Assembly: GCA_905221605.1 (NCBI GenBank)
Contig: CAJNDS010001127.1
Span: 1 to 33,376 of the forward strand
Source of the DNA: Symbiodinium natans
Taxonomy: Eukaryota > Sar > Dinophyceae > Suessiales > Symbiodiniaceae
Length of the DNA: 33,376 nucleotides
Direction: 5' to 3'
Shown: positions 8,662 to 16,582 of the stretch, piece after piece
Numbering within the stretch: the first letter of the stretch is position 1
How the letters are laid out: each line of letters begins with the position of its first letter
Translations under genes and position numbers: made by a program
Notes under the pieces: generated by a model
What the model saw: the letters and a program-made list of their open reading frames with translations, nothing else
Database searches by the model: none
Told to the model about the DNA's origin: nothing

Positions 8662-11600
8662 ATGGCTGCGATGCTGCAGGCCGAGGCAGATCGATCTCGT
8701 ACTGAGCCCGTCGCCACAGAGCCCGTCGCCACAGAGCCCGTCACTGGCTACCGGGATGTGGATGAGATGCGCCGGCTCCTGCAGCAGCGGCAGGCGCCGC
8801 AGCCCCGGGTGCCGCAGCCCCGGGTGGCTGCGCCCCGGGCGGCGCAGCAGGCGCGAGAGCCAGTAGAACTGCCGCCCGCGACCGCACCCGAGCTGCAGGA
8901 GCAGTTCGTACGCTTGACCCAGGAGAAGCGAGAACTCAAGGACTATGCCGAGCGTGTGACCCGCGAGCTGCGACGCTACCAGCAGAGCCGACCCCCGCCA
9001 GAGGCCGGGCCTGAGGATGAGCTGCCGCTTCCACCCTGGGCCACGAACATGCAGATGATGTCGCCCCTCCTCTTTTCATACGAAGAGCGGATCTCCGAGC
9101 TGGAGGCTGTCATCGAGCGGTCTGTGAGTATTGCCGAGCAGGCGCAGCTCCTCGCCCAGGAGAACGACCAGCTCCGTACAGAGCTGCAGGAACGCACCGA
9201 GCAGCTGCGCAATGTGCAGCTGCTTGGGTACGGGACAGGGGAACCTGGCCTCGTAGATGCCCAGGATCAACACGAAGAGGTCCAGGAGCTGTACCGCCTC
9301 AGTGTGGAACAGAATGAGGCGCTGGCCCAGCAAAATCAGCTGCTAAAGCTGCAGCTGGAGCGCATGCAGCAGACACTTGCAGCAGGACGGCAACAGGCCC
9401 AGGAGGTCTACGCCAAGGCTAGCGAGAACACCAGCGCCCTGGCAGAGGAAGTGCAGAGGGGTGAGGCTTTGGCCCAGCAGCGGGCCATCGCCGAGCAGCG
9501 CTTGGACGAGGTGACCTCAGAGCTGGTGGATCAGGCGGCTCGACGGGATGCCTTGGAGGCAGAGATGGAGTCTTGGCAGCCCAGTGGTACCCTGTACCCC
9601 TTCTTTTGGTTTATTGGCTCCCTTATAAAAAAAAAAAAACCACCCCAGAAAGGGTGCCCTTTATCATAATATGGCTACTGGGCTACCAAGGAGTCCTTGA
9701 GGCACGAGCTTGAGGTGCAGAGGCAGACAAACGAAATCAACCAGAAGTCCTTTCAGGAGCGATGTGCCTTGGCGCTTGACGAGGAGGAGCGGCTCAAGGC
9801 CGACCTTGCCCGAACGCAGAAGCGCGAGGGCGAGTATCGGCGCCAGGCGCTGGAAGCCCGGAATGGGCTGGACGAGAGGGCAGAGGAGCTTCACCTGATC
9901 CGGAAGGACCTCAAAGCTACATTTGCGTTTTAGCCGGAGTATTTGTTTAAGATCCTCTAAGATGAGCAAGCCTTTTTTTGCCGAGAGAGCTGTTTGCTGC
10001 TCCCACATTCTGACTCGGAAGGAGCTCGAAGCCACCAAGCAAGAGGCTCAGCAGCTGCTGCAGACTGCCGACACGATGGATCGGCAGCTGATAGACATCC
10101 GTCAAGCGCATGAGGACAGCACATGGGGGTTTCCGAAAAGAGGGGTACCCTTTTGCCGGGGGATTGAAATCTATTTCGGGGAAATAAGGGGTACCCCCAT
10201 GTTGGGAAATACCATGTTGGGAAATACCCACATGGCAGTGCTCGTGCATTCAGTTGCGTTAGCCGTCTTGGTGAGGTCTTTAGAAGGGTCGCAGCGTCGC
10301 GTGGGGGGTTGTGGTCGTCGCTGAGCCACCTACTTCTCCGTTCTCCGATGCTTCTGAGGACAAGGCGGCTCAGCTCAAGGACCGCGAGGCCCGGCTGATG
10401 GAGCTCCAGATTGAGAAGGACCGCCTCAAGAGCACGGAAGAGGCCACGAAAAAGCAGGCAGAGCGCTTGGAGGCCCGCCTGAAGGAGGAGATTGGCACCC
10501 TGAAGCGTGAGAAGGAGCAAGAGCTTCAGACCCTTAAGAGCTCCCAGCAGAAGGCCCTTGAGGACCTACGCAGGAAGCTCCGGAGCAGCGAGCAGGCCTC
10601 CTCCGAAGCCACCGCCAAGGCCGAGCGCCTTGAGAAGCAGCAAGAGTGGCAGGCCTCAGCCTTAGAAAGACAGAGCTCTGCTTACAAGGAAGAGCACCTC
10701 AGTAGGGGAATTGGAACAATTTTCTATGTACTTTTCCCTTAGTCCCTTAAGTTGCGTTTAAGAGGATCATATTTTATAGGAGTATTTTTCAGAGGGTCTG
10801 AAGTCGTAAGGGCCATCCAAGGCACGAGAAGCTGCAAGGTGACTACCAGGAGTGCCAGCAGGCGCGACGGCGCCTCGAGCAGCAGCTGGTAGAAGTCAAC
10901 CAGCAGCTTGCAAAGTTCCGGAACAGCATCTAGGTCAGGCCCTTGGGACATTTTCTCTATATTTTCCCTTAAACAATTAGGGTTTAAGAGGATCCTATTC
11001 TATATGTTTCCTTTATTGGGTTTAGGAGGATCATAGTTTCTAGGAATATTTTTCAAGAGGGTTTTAAGGGCCATCCTAGGCATGGACTCGGCCGCCGTTG
11101 ATGCGAAGGAGCAGCTTGCAAGGGCAGCCGCGGAGCAGGCCACGATATCCCCCTTGGGAATTAGTTTTTCATTTTTTATATATAAAGCCCAAGAGGACAT
11201 TGATTGACAATATTATCTTTATTATTATTATGACAATTATTACTATTGTCATTTTTATTAAGGTTCTAAGGGGAGTATGGAGGCCAGTCTTCAGTCCCAG
11301 CTCCAAGCTGCCGAACAGCGGCTGACAAGCGTGCAGCAGGATCTGCAGGCGACGTCTGCAAGAGCTTTGGCTGCAGAGGAAGGCCTCTCAAAAGTGCAGC
11401 TCGAGCTGCAGGAATCGCGCCTCAAAGCCAACAGCGAGGTGGAGGCCACAAAGCGGCAAGCGGAGGCCGACTACCGGCGCCTCACGCGACAAATGAAGGC
11501 CCTGCAGTCGAGAGCCCAAGACGAGGAGCAACGCGCATCGCAACTTCTCCGAGCGCAAGAAGCGTTGAGATTGCAGTGGCAGTCCGAGCTTGGCATGGAG

Positions 11601-11723
11601 CGTGAAGAGTTGGAGTCCCAGGTGGAGAGACTGCGACGAGAAAATGCTGCCATCCGCGTCAGGGTGCGAGACGGCTTCCAGACTCTCGTCACCGTTCCTG
11701 AATTAGTTGCCCGCTCACGCTGA
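8662..11723 (+). CDS. Coiled-coil protein, seven exons, 717 residues
   Basis: Exons 8662-9567, 9691-9906, 10022-10114, 10359-10693, 10822-10925, 11080-11138 and 11283-11723 join in frame to 2154 nt ending in TGA. The start ATG at 8662 is chosen because it opens the coding composition; a TAA lies in frame at 8629. Residues about 10-65 are low complexity (EPVATEPVATEP, then Pro/Arg-rich PQPRV repeats). From about residue 70 nearly to the end it is a continuous heptad-rich coiled coil high in E, Q, R, K, L and A, resembling rootletin/golgin/CEP-type scaffolds only in style. No catalytic motif is visible. The short tail (FQTLVTVPELVARSR) leaves the heptad pattern. All introns are short (115-244 nt), have GA or GC donors and are flanked by direct repeats. 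Dinoflagellate mRNAs are usually trans-spliced; TTTGCAG at 8632-8638 could accept the leader. Confidence 0.85.
9568..9690 (+). mobile_element. Introner-like intron A, GA-AG, 123 nt
   Basis: GGAGTC is present at 9567-9572 and again at 9690-9695. Removing one copy plus the insert restores AEMESLRHELE. Splicing G|GAGTC...CCAAG|GAGTC uses the duplicated bases as both borders. Inverted ends CTTGGCAGCCCAGT (9572-9585) and ACTGGGCTACCAAG (9677-9690) match at 13 of 14 positions. The interior has GGTACCC, an A13 run and GGGTGCCC, related to the GGGGTACC elements. 123 is a multiple of three, so the ORF runs into the insert. Confidence 0.85.
9907..10021 (+). mobile_element. Introner-like intron B, GA-AG, 115 nt
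   Basis: CGGAAGGA occurs at 9901-9908 and 10016-10023. Excision of 9907-10021 joins HLIRK to ELEATKQEA in phase 0 and moves the frame from 1 to 2. The homology of the flanks continues imperfectly for 17 bp, unusually long for a target-site duplication. Confidence 0.8.
10115..10358 (+). mobile_element. Introner-like intron C, GA-AG, 244 nt, containing a GGGGTACC element
   Basis: GAGGACA occurs at 10112-10118 and 10356-10362. Excision joins RQAHE to DKAAQLKDRE in phase 0. The first half (about 10121-10233) is a copy of the TIR element: left TGGGGGTTTCCGAAAAGAGG then GGTACCC, right end on the complement TGGGTATTTCCCAACATG. The right arm carries a 15-bp direct duplication (CATGTTGGGAAATAC, 10199-10228). 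The second half has no recognised structure, so the intron is either a longer family member or a nested insertion. Confidence 0.8.
10694..10821 (+). mobile_element. Introner-like intron D, GC-AG, 128 nt
   Basis: GCAC is duplicated (10694-10697 and 10822-10825). GA|GCACCTC...CCAAG|GCACGAG joins KEE to HEKLQGDY in phase 2. The interior shares ATTTTCTATRTA, TTTTCCCTTA, TTTAAGAGGATC and AGGGCCATCC with intron E, so D and E are copies of one family. Confidence 0.8.
10926..11079 (+). mobile_element. Introner-like intron E, GC-AG, 154 nt
   Basis: GCAT is duplicated (10926-10929 and 11080-11083). AACA|GCATCTAG...CCTAG|GCATGG joins FRNS to MDSAAVDAKE in phase 1. The ends form an inverted repeat (CTAGGTCAGGCCCTT against CTAGGATGGCCCTT). 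GTTTAAGAGGATCCTAT and GTTTAGGAGGATCATAG form an internal repeat. Confidence 0.8.
11139..11282 (+). mobile_element. Introner-like intron F, GC-AG, 144 nt
   Basis: AGGCCA is duplicated (11137-11142 and 11281-11286). CAG|GCCACG...ATGGAG|GCCAGT joins AAEQ to ASLQSQLQAAEQ in phase 0. The ends are inverted and imperfect (ATATCCCCCTTGG against ATACTCCCCTTAG on the complement). The interior is AT-rich with an inverted GACAATATTA/TATTGTC pair. The left end CCCTTGGGAATT recalls CCCTTGGGACAT of intron E. Confidence 0.75.
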
Positions 11724-11864
11724 GCCAAACGCCAATCGCAGCAAGACAAGCAAAAAGGAGATCTTAAGACGACGCTCTGGCTGGTTCCTTTTTTTGGCGC
11801 ACCTGTGAGCTCTGCATTTTCTTGCGAGGCACTGCTTACCCGAAATCATCCATGACTGTGTCTC

Positions 11865-11894
11865 CTAAACCCTAAACCCTAAACTCCAAACCCA
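11865..11894 (-). repeat. CCCTAAA array before first placed beta-lactamase exon
   Basis: Three to four CCCTAAA-like units end in the acceptor AACCCAG used by the exon at 11896, so the array itself supplies the 3' splice region. Confidence 0.85.
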
Positions 11895-11895
11895 G

Positions 11896-14800
11896 ATCTA
11901 TTCGATGTCGAAGTGCATCGTGGCCGCCGCCGTCTTGCAGCTGGTGGAGGAGCGGATTTCATGGATTTCATGCCTGATGCCCGTGCGATGAGTTGTGTTG
12001 GCGAGACTGCGGTCTGCGTCGTCTGGTTTGGAAAAAAAACGAATGCCATCGTAAAGAACGGTTCTGCTCGAGTTGTTTGTACAGGAGGGGCACCTGAACC
12101 TGGATGATGAGCTGGCCAAGCACATCCCAGCTTTCAAGAATCCCAAGGTGCCAGGACATGTGGGAGGATCACACGCTGTGTTGATGAGACTCAATGTTGA
12201 CAGAGCTGACAAAGCTAAACCCTAAACCCTAACCCTAAACCCTAAACCCTAAACCCTAAACCCTAAACCGCCAAGCGGCCTAGTATGGTACGGAGGGCGC
12301 GTGTCCTGGTGGCAGGTTCTTGCGGAACGGCCTGACGGCATGCAACGGCCTTGACTCCCCGGTCATGCCAAGGCATTGAGAGCATGCTCCTCTTGGCTTT
12401 GGCTCACGCGAGGGTTTAGGGTTTAGGGTTTAGGGTTTAGGGTTTGGGGTTTAGGGTTTGGGGTTTAGGGTTTAGGGTTTAGGGTTTAGGGTTTAGGGCT
12501 GCCGGCTCTTGCAACAGAAGCGTATGCTGTCACTAAGGCCGGACTTCGGCAGGCAAGCAGCTTGCAATGTGAACGGTTCAGGGTTTAGGGTTTAGGGTTT
12601 AGGGTTTAGGGTTTAGGGTTTAGGGTTTAGGGTTTAGGGTTTAGAGTACAAGACGTCGGCATCAGACATGCCTGGCAGCAGGCTTGTGCCAAGTAGACGG
12701 CCCATCACCATCCGACACCTGCACGATCCCAAGACAAGATAGTCACAGCACATTCAGCAAGACATCCCAGGCAGATGTTGCCCAAGGTTGACCCACACCT
12801 CTGGGATTTCCTGCGGACTGGCGCCGGTGCTTGACGGCCCCAGGGTCAGGACTCACACGCAATGACAAGCACCCTCAACCCCAAACAGCCCTGAGCACGT
12901 TGGCTCCCTGCAATGTGGGCCCAGGAGCGCTCGTGAACGCGCTTGGGCACCGAGCTTAGCCAAGAGAAGCCGCTTCCTCGAACAACAGAATCATATATCA
13001 GTATGATTCAGTATGTGTCATAGGCGAGCTCATCTGAAGCATTCTTAAACCAGGCACCCTAAACCCTAAACCTTAAAGCACCTGGCTGTGCAGTGCAGGG
13101 TACGCGACCGGCGGAATGCACCTCCGAGCTCTGTGCCTCAGGCCAACATCTATGCGCCGCTGGTAGATCGCAGCCGCCTCAGGATGATCGCATCTGCAGG
13201 GTTTAGGGTTTAGGGTTTAGGGTTTACGGATTAGGGTTTAGGGTTTAGGGTTTAGGGTTTAGGGTTAGTTGGTGTATACCCACCGCAGCGGAAGGGTTCC
13301 CATTTCCTTTTTGTGTTCCGCAAAAGGGTTCATGAGTGTCATGGCCAGGGAGCCACCCTTGGGGTGCTCTTGCAACTCCGACCCTTTTAGTTGTTCTCAG
13401 TTTAGGGTTTAGGGTTTAGGGTTTAGGGTTTAGGGTTTAGGGCGAGTCGGGCGCATCTGCGGGGAGAATCTCCCACACAGCATAGTGTATGTATCCATGG
13501 TGTATGGTCTCGGGCCCTGGGGCCCTACCTTCCCCCTGGTATACCCCCCACCCCCTTCATGGTAAAGAGCACCCTCCCTTTAACCAAGTCTTTTGCGAAC
13601 ATGAATTTTCGCGCAGCCGCCCCCCCTCCCCCTAACTTTGTGTGGAAAGACACCCACGCGCCCCTCCCTCTTGACCTTCCTCTTCATTGTTTTTGGTCCG
13701 CCTGTGATACTAGTAGATGGTTGCCTGTCGCTTCAGGGCATAACATGTTCCACACCGCACGGGGGGCGCGGATTGAAATCTAATCAAAAACATGGCCTGC
13801 CAAGGAAGTAAAGGGAGGAGGCACAGCATGTTCCACACCGCAGAGGGGGAGGGGGGCCGGTTGAACTCTAACCAAACACATGGGCTGAAGAGAAAGCGTT
13901 TCGGGGGGGGGGGGGGGGGGGATAGCATGGCGGATGGGGCACAACATACTCCACACCACAGGGGCGGGGGGGGGGGGGGGGGGAATCTAACCAATAACAT
14001 GGGCTGAAGGGAGGGGTGGAGGGGAGGGGGGGTGCGGCAGCTCTGCACCACATATGTACAAAAGTACATTGAGGGATGATGAAAACCCCCGATATTGAAA
14101 AGTAAAGAGAAGCGCCCCGAGATGATGATTAGATGTGCGTTTTACTCGATAAAACGATTAGAGTGAAAAAGAACGATAACGTTCAGAATAATGCTTAAAC
14201 TCGAGAAAACGGTAAGAGTAAACAAGAGCGATAACGTAATTCAGGCATATCTTCCGGGATAGGGGGTTTTCACGCATCCTCATATGCAGATTTGTTCATA
14301 TGTATGTGTATGGGTGCGTATGTATATATACATATACATATGTATATACATATGTACATATGTATGTATGCCCTACGTGTTGTCTGCATATGTCCGTGCA
14401 CGTGTTGTGTGCGTGTGTATGTATGTATGTACGTACGTACGTATGTATGTATGTATGTATGTGTATGTGCGTAGGTACGAACGTGGCACTTGACCCTGAA
14501 CCCCTCCAACCTAACCCTAACCCCTCAACCCTGAACCCTAAACCCTGAACCCTAAACCCTAAACTCCGAACCTTGGGATGCCTTTTGGGTCGTTCTTCCG
14601 GATCTCCCAAGTGACTCAAAATGGTGAGACCGAGCCTCGAGGTCCCGACATCGTCACGGCTTATGTCGGGTTTCTTGTCATGTTTCTTTACATGGTGTAC
14701 ATTCTCTCAGAGATTTTGTACATCTATATATATATATACACATTTATTTATTTATTTGTATTTCTGTCTATATTCATATTTGTCTTTATTTGTTTGTTTA

Positions 14801-16500
14801 TATGTTTACATGTTTGTATGCATTCCGGATCGTGGCATCCACATCCATCAGCCTTGAATGCCTGGTGGCAGGTCGACATAGTGCTGATGTTAGGCTTCCA
14901 CGTCCCCCCAAGATGTCAGAGCATGCGCTCACCCCGAGGTGTGGACAACAACGAGTTCAAGAGTTTGGCGGATTGGGCACCTGTGCGGCAGATCTACTGC
15001 GGTGCAACGCATGTGCGAAATCGTTGCATGCTGCAGATGAGGTGCAGGAGCTGGCCACCATCCCACTCGTTAGTCATCCAGGCCAAGCGCGGGGAATGCC
15101 GACTGAACAGTGAAGACGTGTTGTGCTTGATGTCAGCTGCAGTATGCATAAAGCCGGTGCAGCATGCCAAGACTAATTGAAGCACCGGCCAATGTGGTAA
15201 AGAACAGAATCCGAACGAAAAGAAGGTCCAACGATAGATGTGCAAGGAATACTAGGGTGAAGGCGTCAAATGCAATCGACGATGAGCGTCAAGACCACGA
15301 AACCGGTGAGTGAACCTCCCATGGCAGCAGAAGAGGCACTGCACAGTGCAGGGGCGGCGGGGATCCTACTCGCTCCCCTCGGGCAGGGCCCCTGCGCAGA
15401 GGTGCTTGTTCTGCTAGCTGCGAGCGAAATATGGAGAAGGAGGCTGGTAAGGTGGAGGCCAGTCCATTCGAGCGGAGGGTCGAGGACGCATTGCACAAGC
15501 ACCTCCAATATCCAATATGGAATGTGGGGGTGGTGGAGGTGGATGTTGGGGTGGGTTGGGCGGTTGGGGGATGGGGGTGGGCGGTTGGGGGATGGGAGTA
15601 GTCGGAGTAGCCTGGTGCGAAATGCCACGAGTTTACCGTTGCTAAAGCAAAAACAACAGAAACCCTAAACCCTAAACCCTAGGAATCTACAAACTTCCAG
15701 GCCAGCACTATGGTTATGGCTACAGCCAGATCCTCAGGTGACGGGGGTCGGGGCCAGGACAAGGAAAATCTAACATGGCATGTGCTATCTGCCATCTGCC
15801 CAGTGAGGGCAAGAGAACTGGCAGAGTGCTCCGAAAGAGGCTACGACGTGCTCGGGCACCTGATCGAGCTGAAGTCAGGCTCGGGAACTCACAACTGTCC
15901 GAAAACATGTACAACATGCCTCTCACAAGGCCAGCAACTGGAGGCCTACCTCTGTGACCATATCTTGAGGCCCTTGGGAATGAGTACCTTGGCCATATGG
16001 ACAGATTGCCTGCTTCGGTCAGCAGCCTTGCAGCGATGGTATGAAGTGGTGTTGGGCCCTAAACCCTGAACCCTGAACCCTAAACCCTAAACCCTAAACC
16101 CTAAACCCTAAACCCTAAACCCTAAACCCTAAACCCTAAACCCTAAACCCTAAACCCTAAACCCTAACCCTAAACCCTCAAAGGCGACACCAGCTTCAGC
16201 TTGCGGGCAGCTTCCAAAACTCGGAGGCTGAGCGTTCTGTACAGGTGCCCGGCGGGGACTGCTGGCCTTGATTGGAGCCGACTTGAAGGTTCATTTGGGT
16301 AGCTAGAAGTAGGGTTATAAGTACCCTTCATAAGGTGATAAGTATAGATGTCCCTCTGATAACTACATATAACTACCCATGAACCTCCAAGTAGTGGGTT
16401 TCCACCCTTTCGCTCCAGCGCCAGGTACACGAAGTCTTCGCTCTGGGGCGGCACTGGGAAGAACTTCCGGTTGGTCCGCGTGGACCCTCCAAAGCAAGGT
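11896..16500 (+). CDS. Beta-lactamase-related serine hydrolase (SxxK, PF00144-like), multi-exon
   Basis: Placed exons: 11896-11949 (IYSMSKCIVAAAVLQLVE), 12085-12147 (EGHLNLDDELAKHIPAFKNP), 12682-12720 (PSRRPITIRHL), 12787-~12815 (LTHTSGIS), 13142-~13180 (ANIYAPLVDRSRL, weaker), ~15827/15840-15878 (GYDVLGHLIELKS), 15930-15983 (QQLEAYLCDHILRPLGM), 16184-~16244 (DTSFSLRAASKTRRLSVLY), ~16460-16500 (FRLVRVD, weaker). The SMSK motif is the nucleophile/general-base pair of class C beta-lactamases and related esterases. LLTHTSG and PLGM-x-DTSF are standard family landmarks in the right order. The substrate cannot be told; most eukaryotic members are esterases or peptidases, not resistance enzymes. 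N-terminal, Tyr-motif and C-terminal exons were not found. Joins at 11949/12085, 12720/12787, 15878/15930 and 15983/16184 preserve frame. Confidence 0.8.
11950..12084 (+). other. GA-AG intron, GGAG at both borders
   Basis: GTG GAG|GAGCGG...TACAG|GAGGGG joins AVLQLVE to EGHLNLDDEL in phase 0, exactly the family sequence. The intron is 135 nt. The repeated GGAG at both ends fits the insertion signature seen in the coiled-coil gene. Confidence 0.8.
12216..12270 (-). repeat. CCCTAAA array
   Basis: About seven to eight units with one shortened unit (CCCTAA). Intronic in the beta-lactamase-like gene. Confidence 0.95.
12412..12499 (+). repeat. TTTAGGG array with a few TTTGGGG units
   Basis: About twelve units, two of them TTTGGGG. 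Opposite in orientation to the array 140 bp upstream. Confidence 0.95.
12575..12645 (+). repeat. TTTAGGG array
   Basis: About ten units, the first TTCAGGG. It ends about 37 bp before the PITIRHL exon. Confidence 0.95.
12721..12786 (+). other. Short GC-AG intron within the RHLLTHTSG motif
   Basis: CAC CT|GCACGATC...CCAAG|G TTG ACC CAC joins PITIRHL to LTHTSGIS in phase 2. At 66 nt it is among the shortest introns here and has no telomere-like repeats. Confidence 0.8.
13198..13267 (+). repeat. TTTAGGG array
   Basis: Nine to ten units with one interruption (TTTACGGA). Lies between beta-lactamase exons. Confidence 0.95.
13400..13443 (+). repeat. TTTAGGG array
   Basis: Six units directly after CTCAG (13395-13399). 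Confidence 0.95.
13735..14015 (+). repeat. Three tandem copies of a G-rich minisatellite, about 90-110 bp
   Basis: CATGTTCCACACCGCA or its variant CATACTCCACACCACA occurs near 13745, 13828 and 13946. Each is followed by a G-run, an AAYYTAAYCAA segment and ACATGG. The unit length differences come mainly from the poly-G part. Proline-rich minus-strand ORFs here are artefacts. Confidence 0.75.
14071..14277. mobile_element. MITE-like element, about 205 bp
   Basis: The left end GGATGATGAAAACCCCCGAT is mirrored at the right by (complement) GGATGCGTGAAAACCCCCTA. Inside are two diverged tandem copies of about 53 bp containing CGATAACGTW (14141-14194 and 14195-14245). No coding capacity. Confidence 0.6.
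14281..14480. repeat. GTAT/TATG tetranucleotide tract
   Basis: Mixed (GTAT)n, (CATA)n and (ACGT)-like runs. Several overlapping Y/V/H-rich ORFs on both strands are produced by this repeat. Confidence 0.9.
14508..14573 (-). repeat. CCCTAAA/CCCTGAA array
   Basis: About nine units of CCCTAAC, CCCTGAA and CCCTAAA mixed together. Confidence 0.9.
14574..15820. other. Long interval inside the beta-lactamase-like locus, no exon assigned
   Basis: Open frames at 14578-15180 and 15270-15668 show no recognisable motif, and the second runs into a telomere-like scrap (15660-15682). 14720-14820 is TATT-rich. 15535-15600 is a GGTTGGGGGATGGG G-rich tract. The missing Tyr-motif exon of the hydrolase could be here, or in 13.2-13.4 kb, but I could not identify it. 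Confidence 0.5.
15879..15929 (+). other. 51-nt GC-AG intron hidden in an open reading frame
   Basis: TCA G|GCTCGG...CAAG|GC CAG CAA CTG joins IELKSG to QQLEAYLCDHILRPLGM in phase 1. As 51 is a multiple of three and has no stop, the 15710-16069 ORF reads straight through with a Cys/Thr-rich insert not seen in the family. It may be retained in some transcripts. Confidence 0.65.
15984..16183 (+). other. GT-AG intron with 17-unit CCCTAAA array between PLGM and DTSF
   Basis: GGA ATG A|GTACC...CAAAG|GC GAC ACC joins PLGM to SDTSF in phase 1, reproducing the invariant PLGM-x-DT step of the family. About 120 of the 200 nt (16056-16178) are CCCTAAA units that end only 5 nt before the acceptor AG. Confidence 0.85.
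16056..16178 (-). repeat. Telomere-like array (CCCTAAA)x17
   Basis: Near-perfect units after two CCCTGAA units. Intronic by the exon join described for 15984-16183. Confidence 0.95.
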
Positions 16501-16552
16501 GCAACAAGCCTTCCCATCGACCTCATCCACTGCCATCAGATTTTCTTGCAAG

Positions 16553-16582
16553 CTAAACCCTAAACCATAAACCCTAAACCTA
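16553..16582 (-). repeat. Short CCCTAAA array
   Basis: About four units, one reading CCATAAA. It follows the last weak beta-lactamase exon candidate. Confidence 0.85.

Larger units (their letters stand above)
12148..12681 (+). other. Intron(s) with three telomere-like arrays in opposite orientations
   Basis: Between AFKNPK and PITIRHL lie CCCTAAA (12216-12270), TTTAGGG (12412-12499) and TTTAGGG (12575-12645). A coding-like piece at about 12503-12572 (LPALATEAYAVTKAGL) may be a further exon. Because the flanking exons belong to one protein, all three arrays are within the gene. Confidence 0.65.

Noticed and set aside
9923-10324. 133-codon ORF as an independent gene
   Set aside because: Only 10022-10114 is an exon; the rest is introns B and C of the coiled-coil gene.
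13868-14069. Proline-rich minus-strand proteins
   Set aside because: They arise from poly-G runs in a minisatellite.
14284-14857. Tyr/Val/His-rich ORFs on both strands
   Set aside because: Translations of GTAT and TATT tracts.
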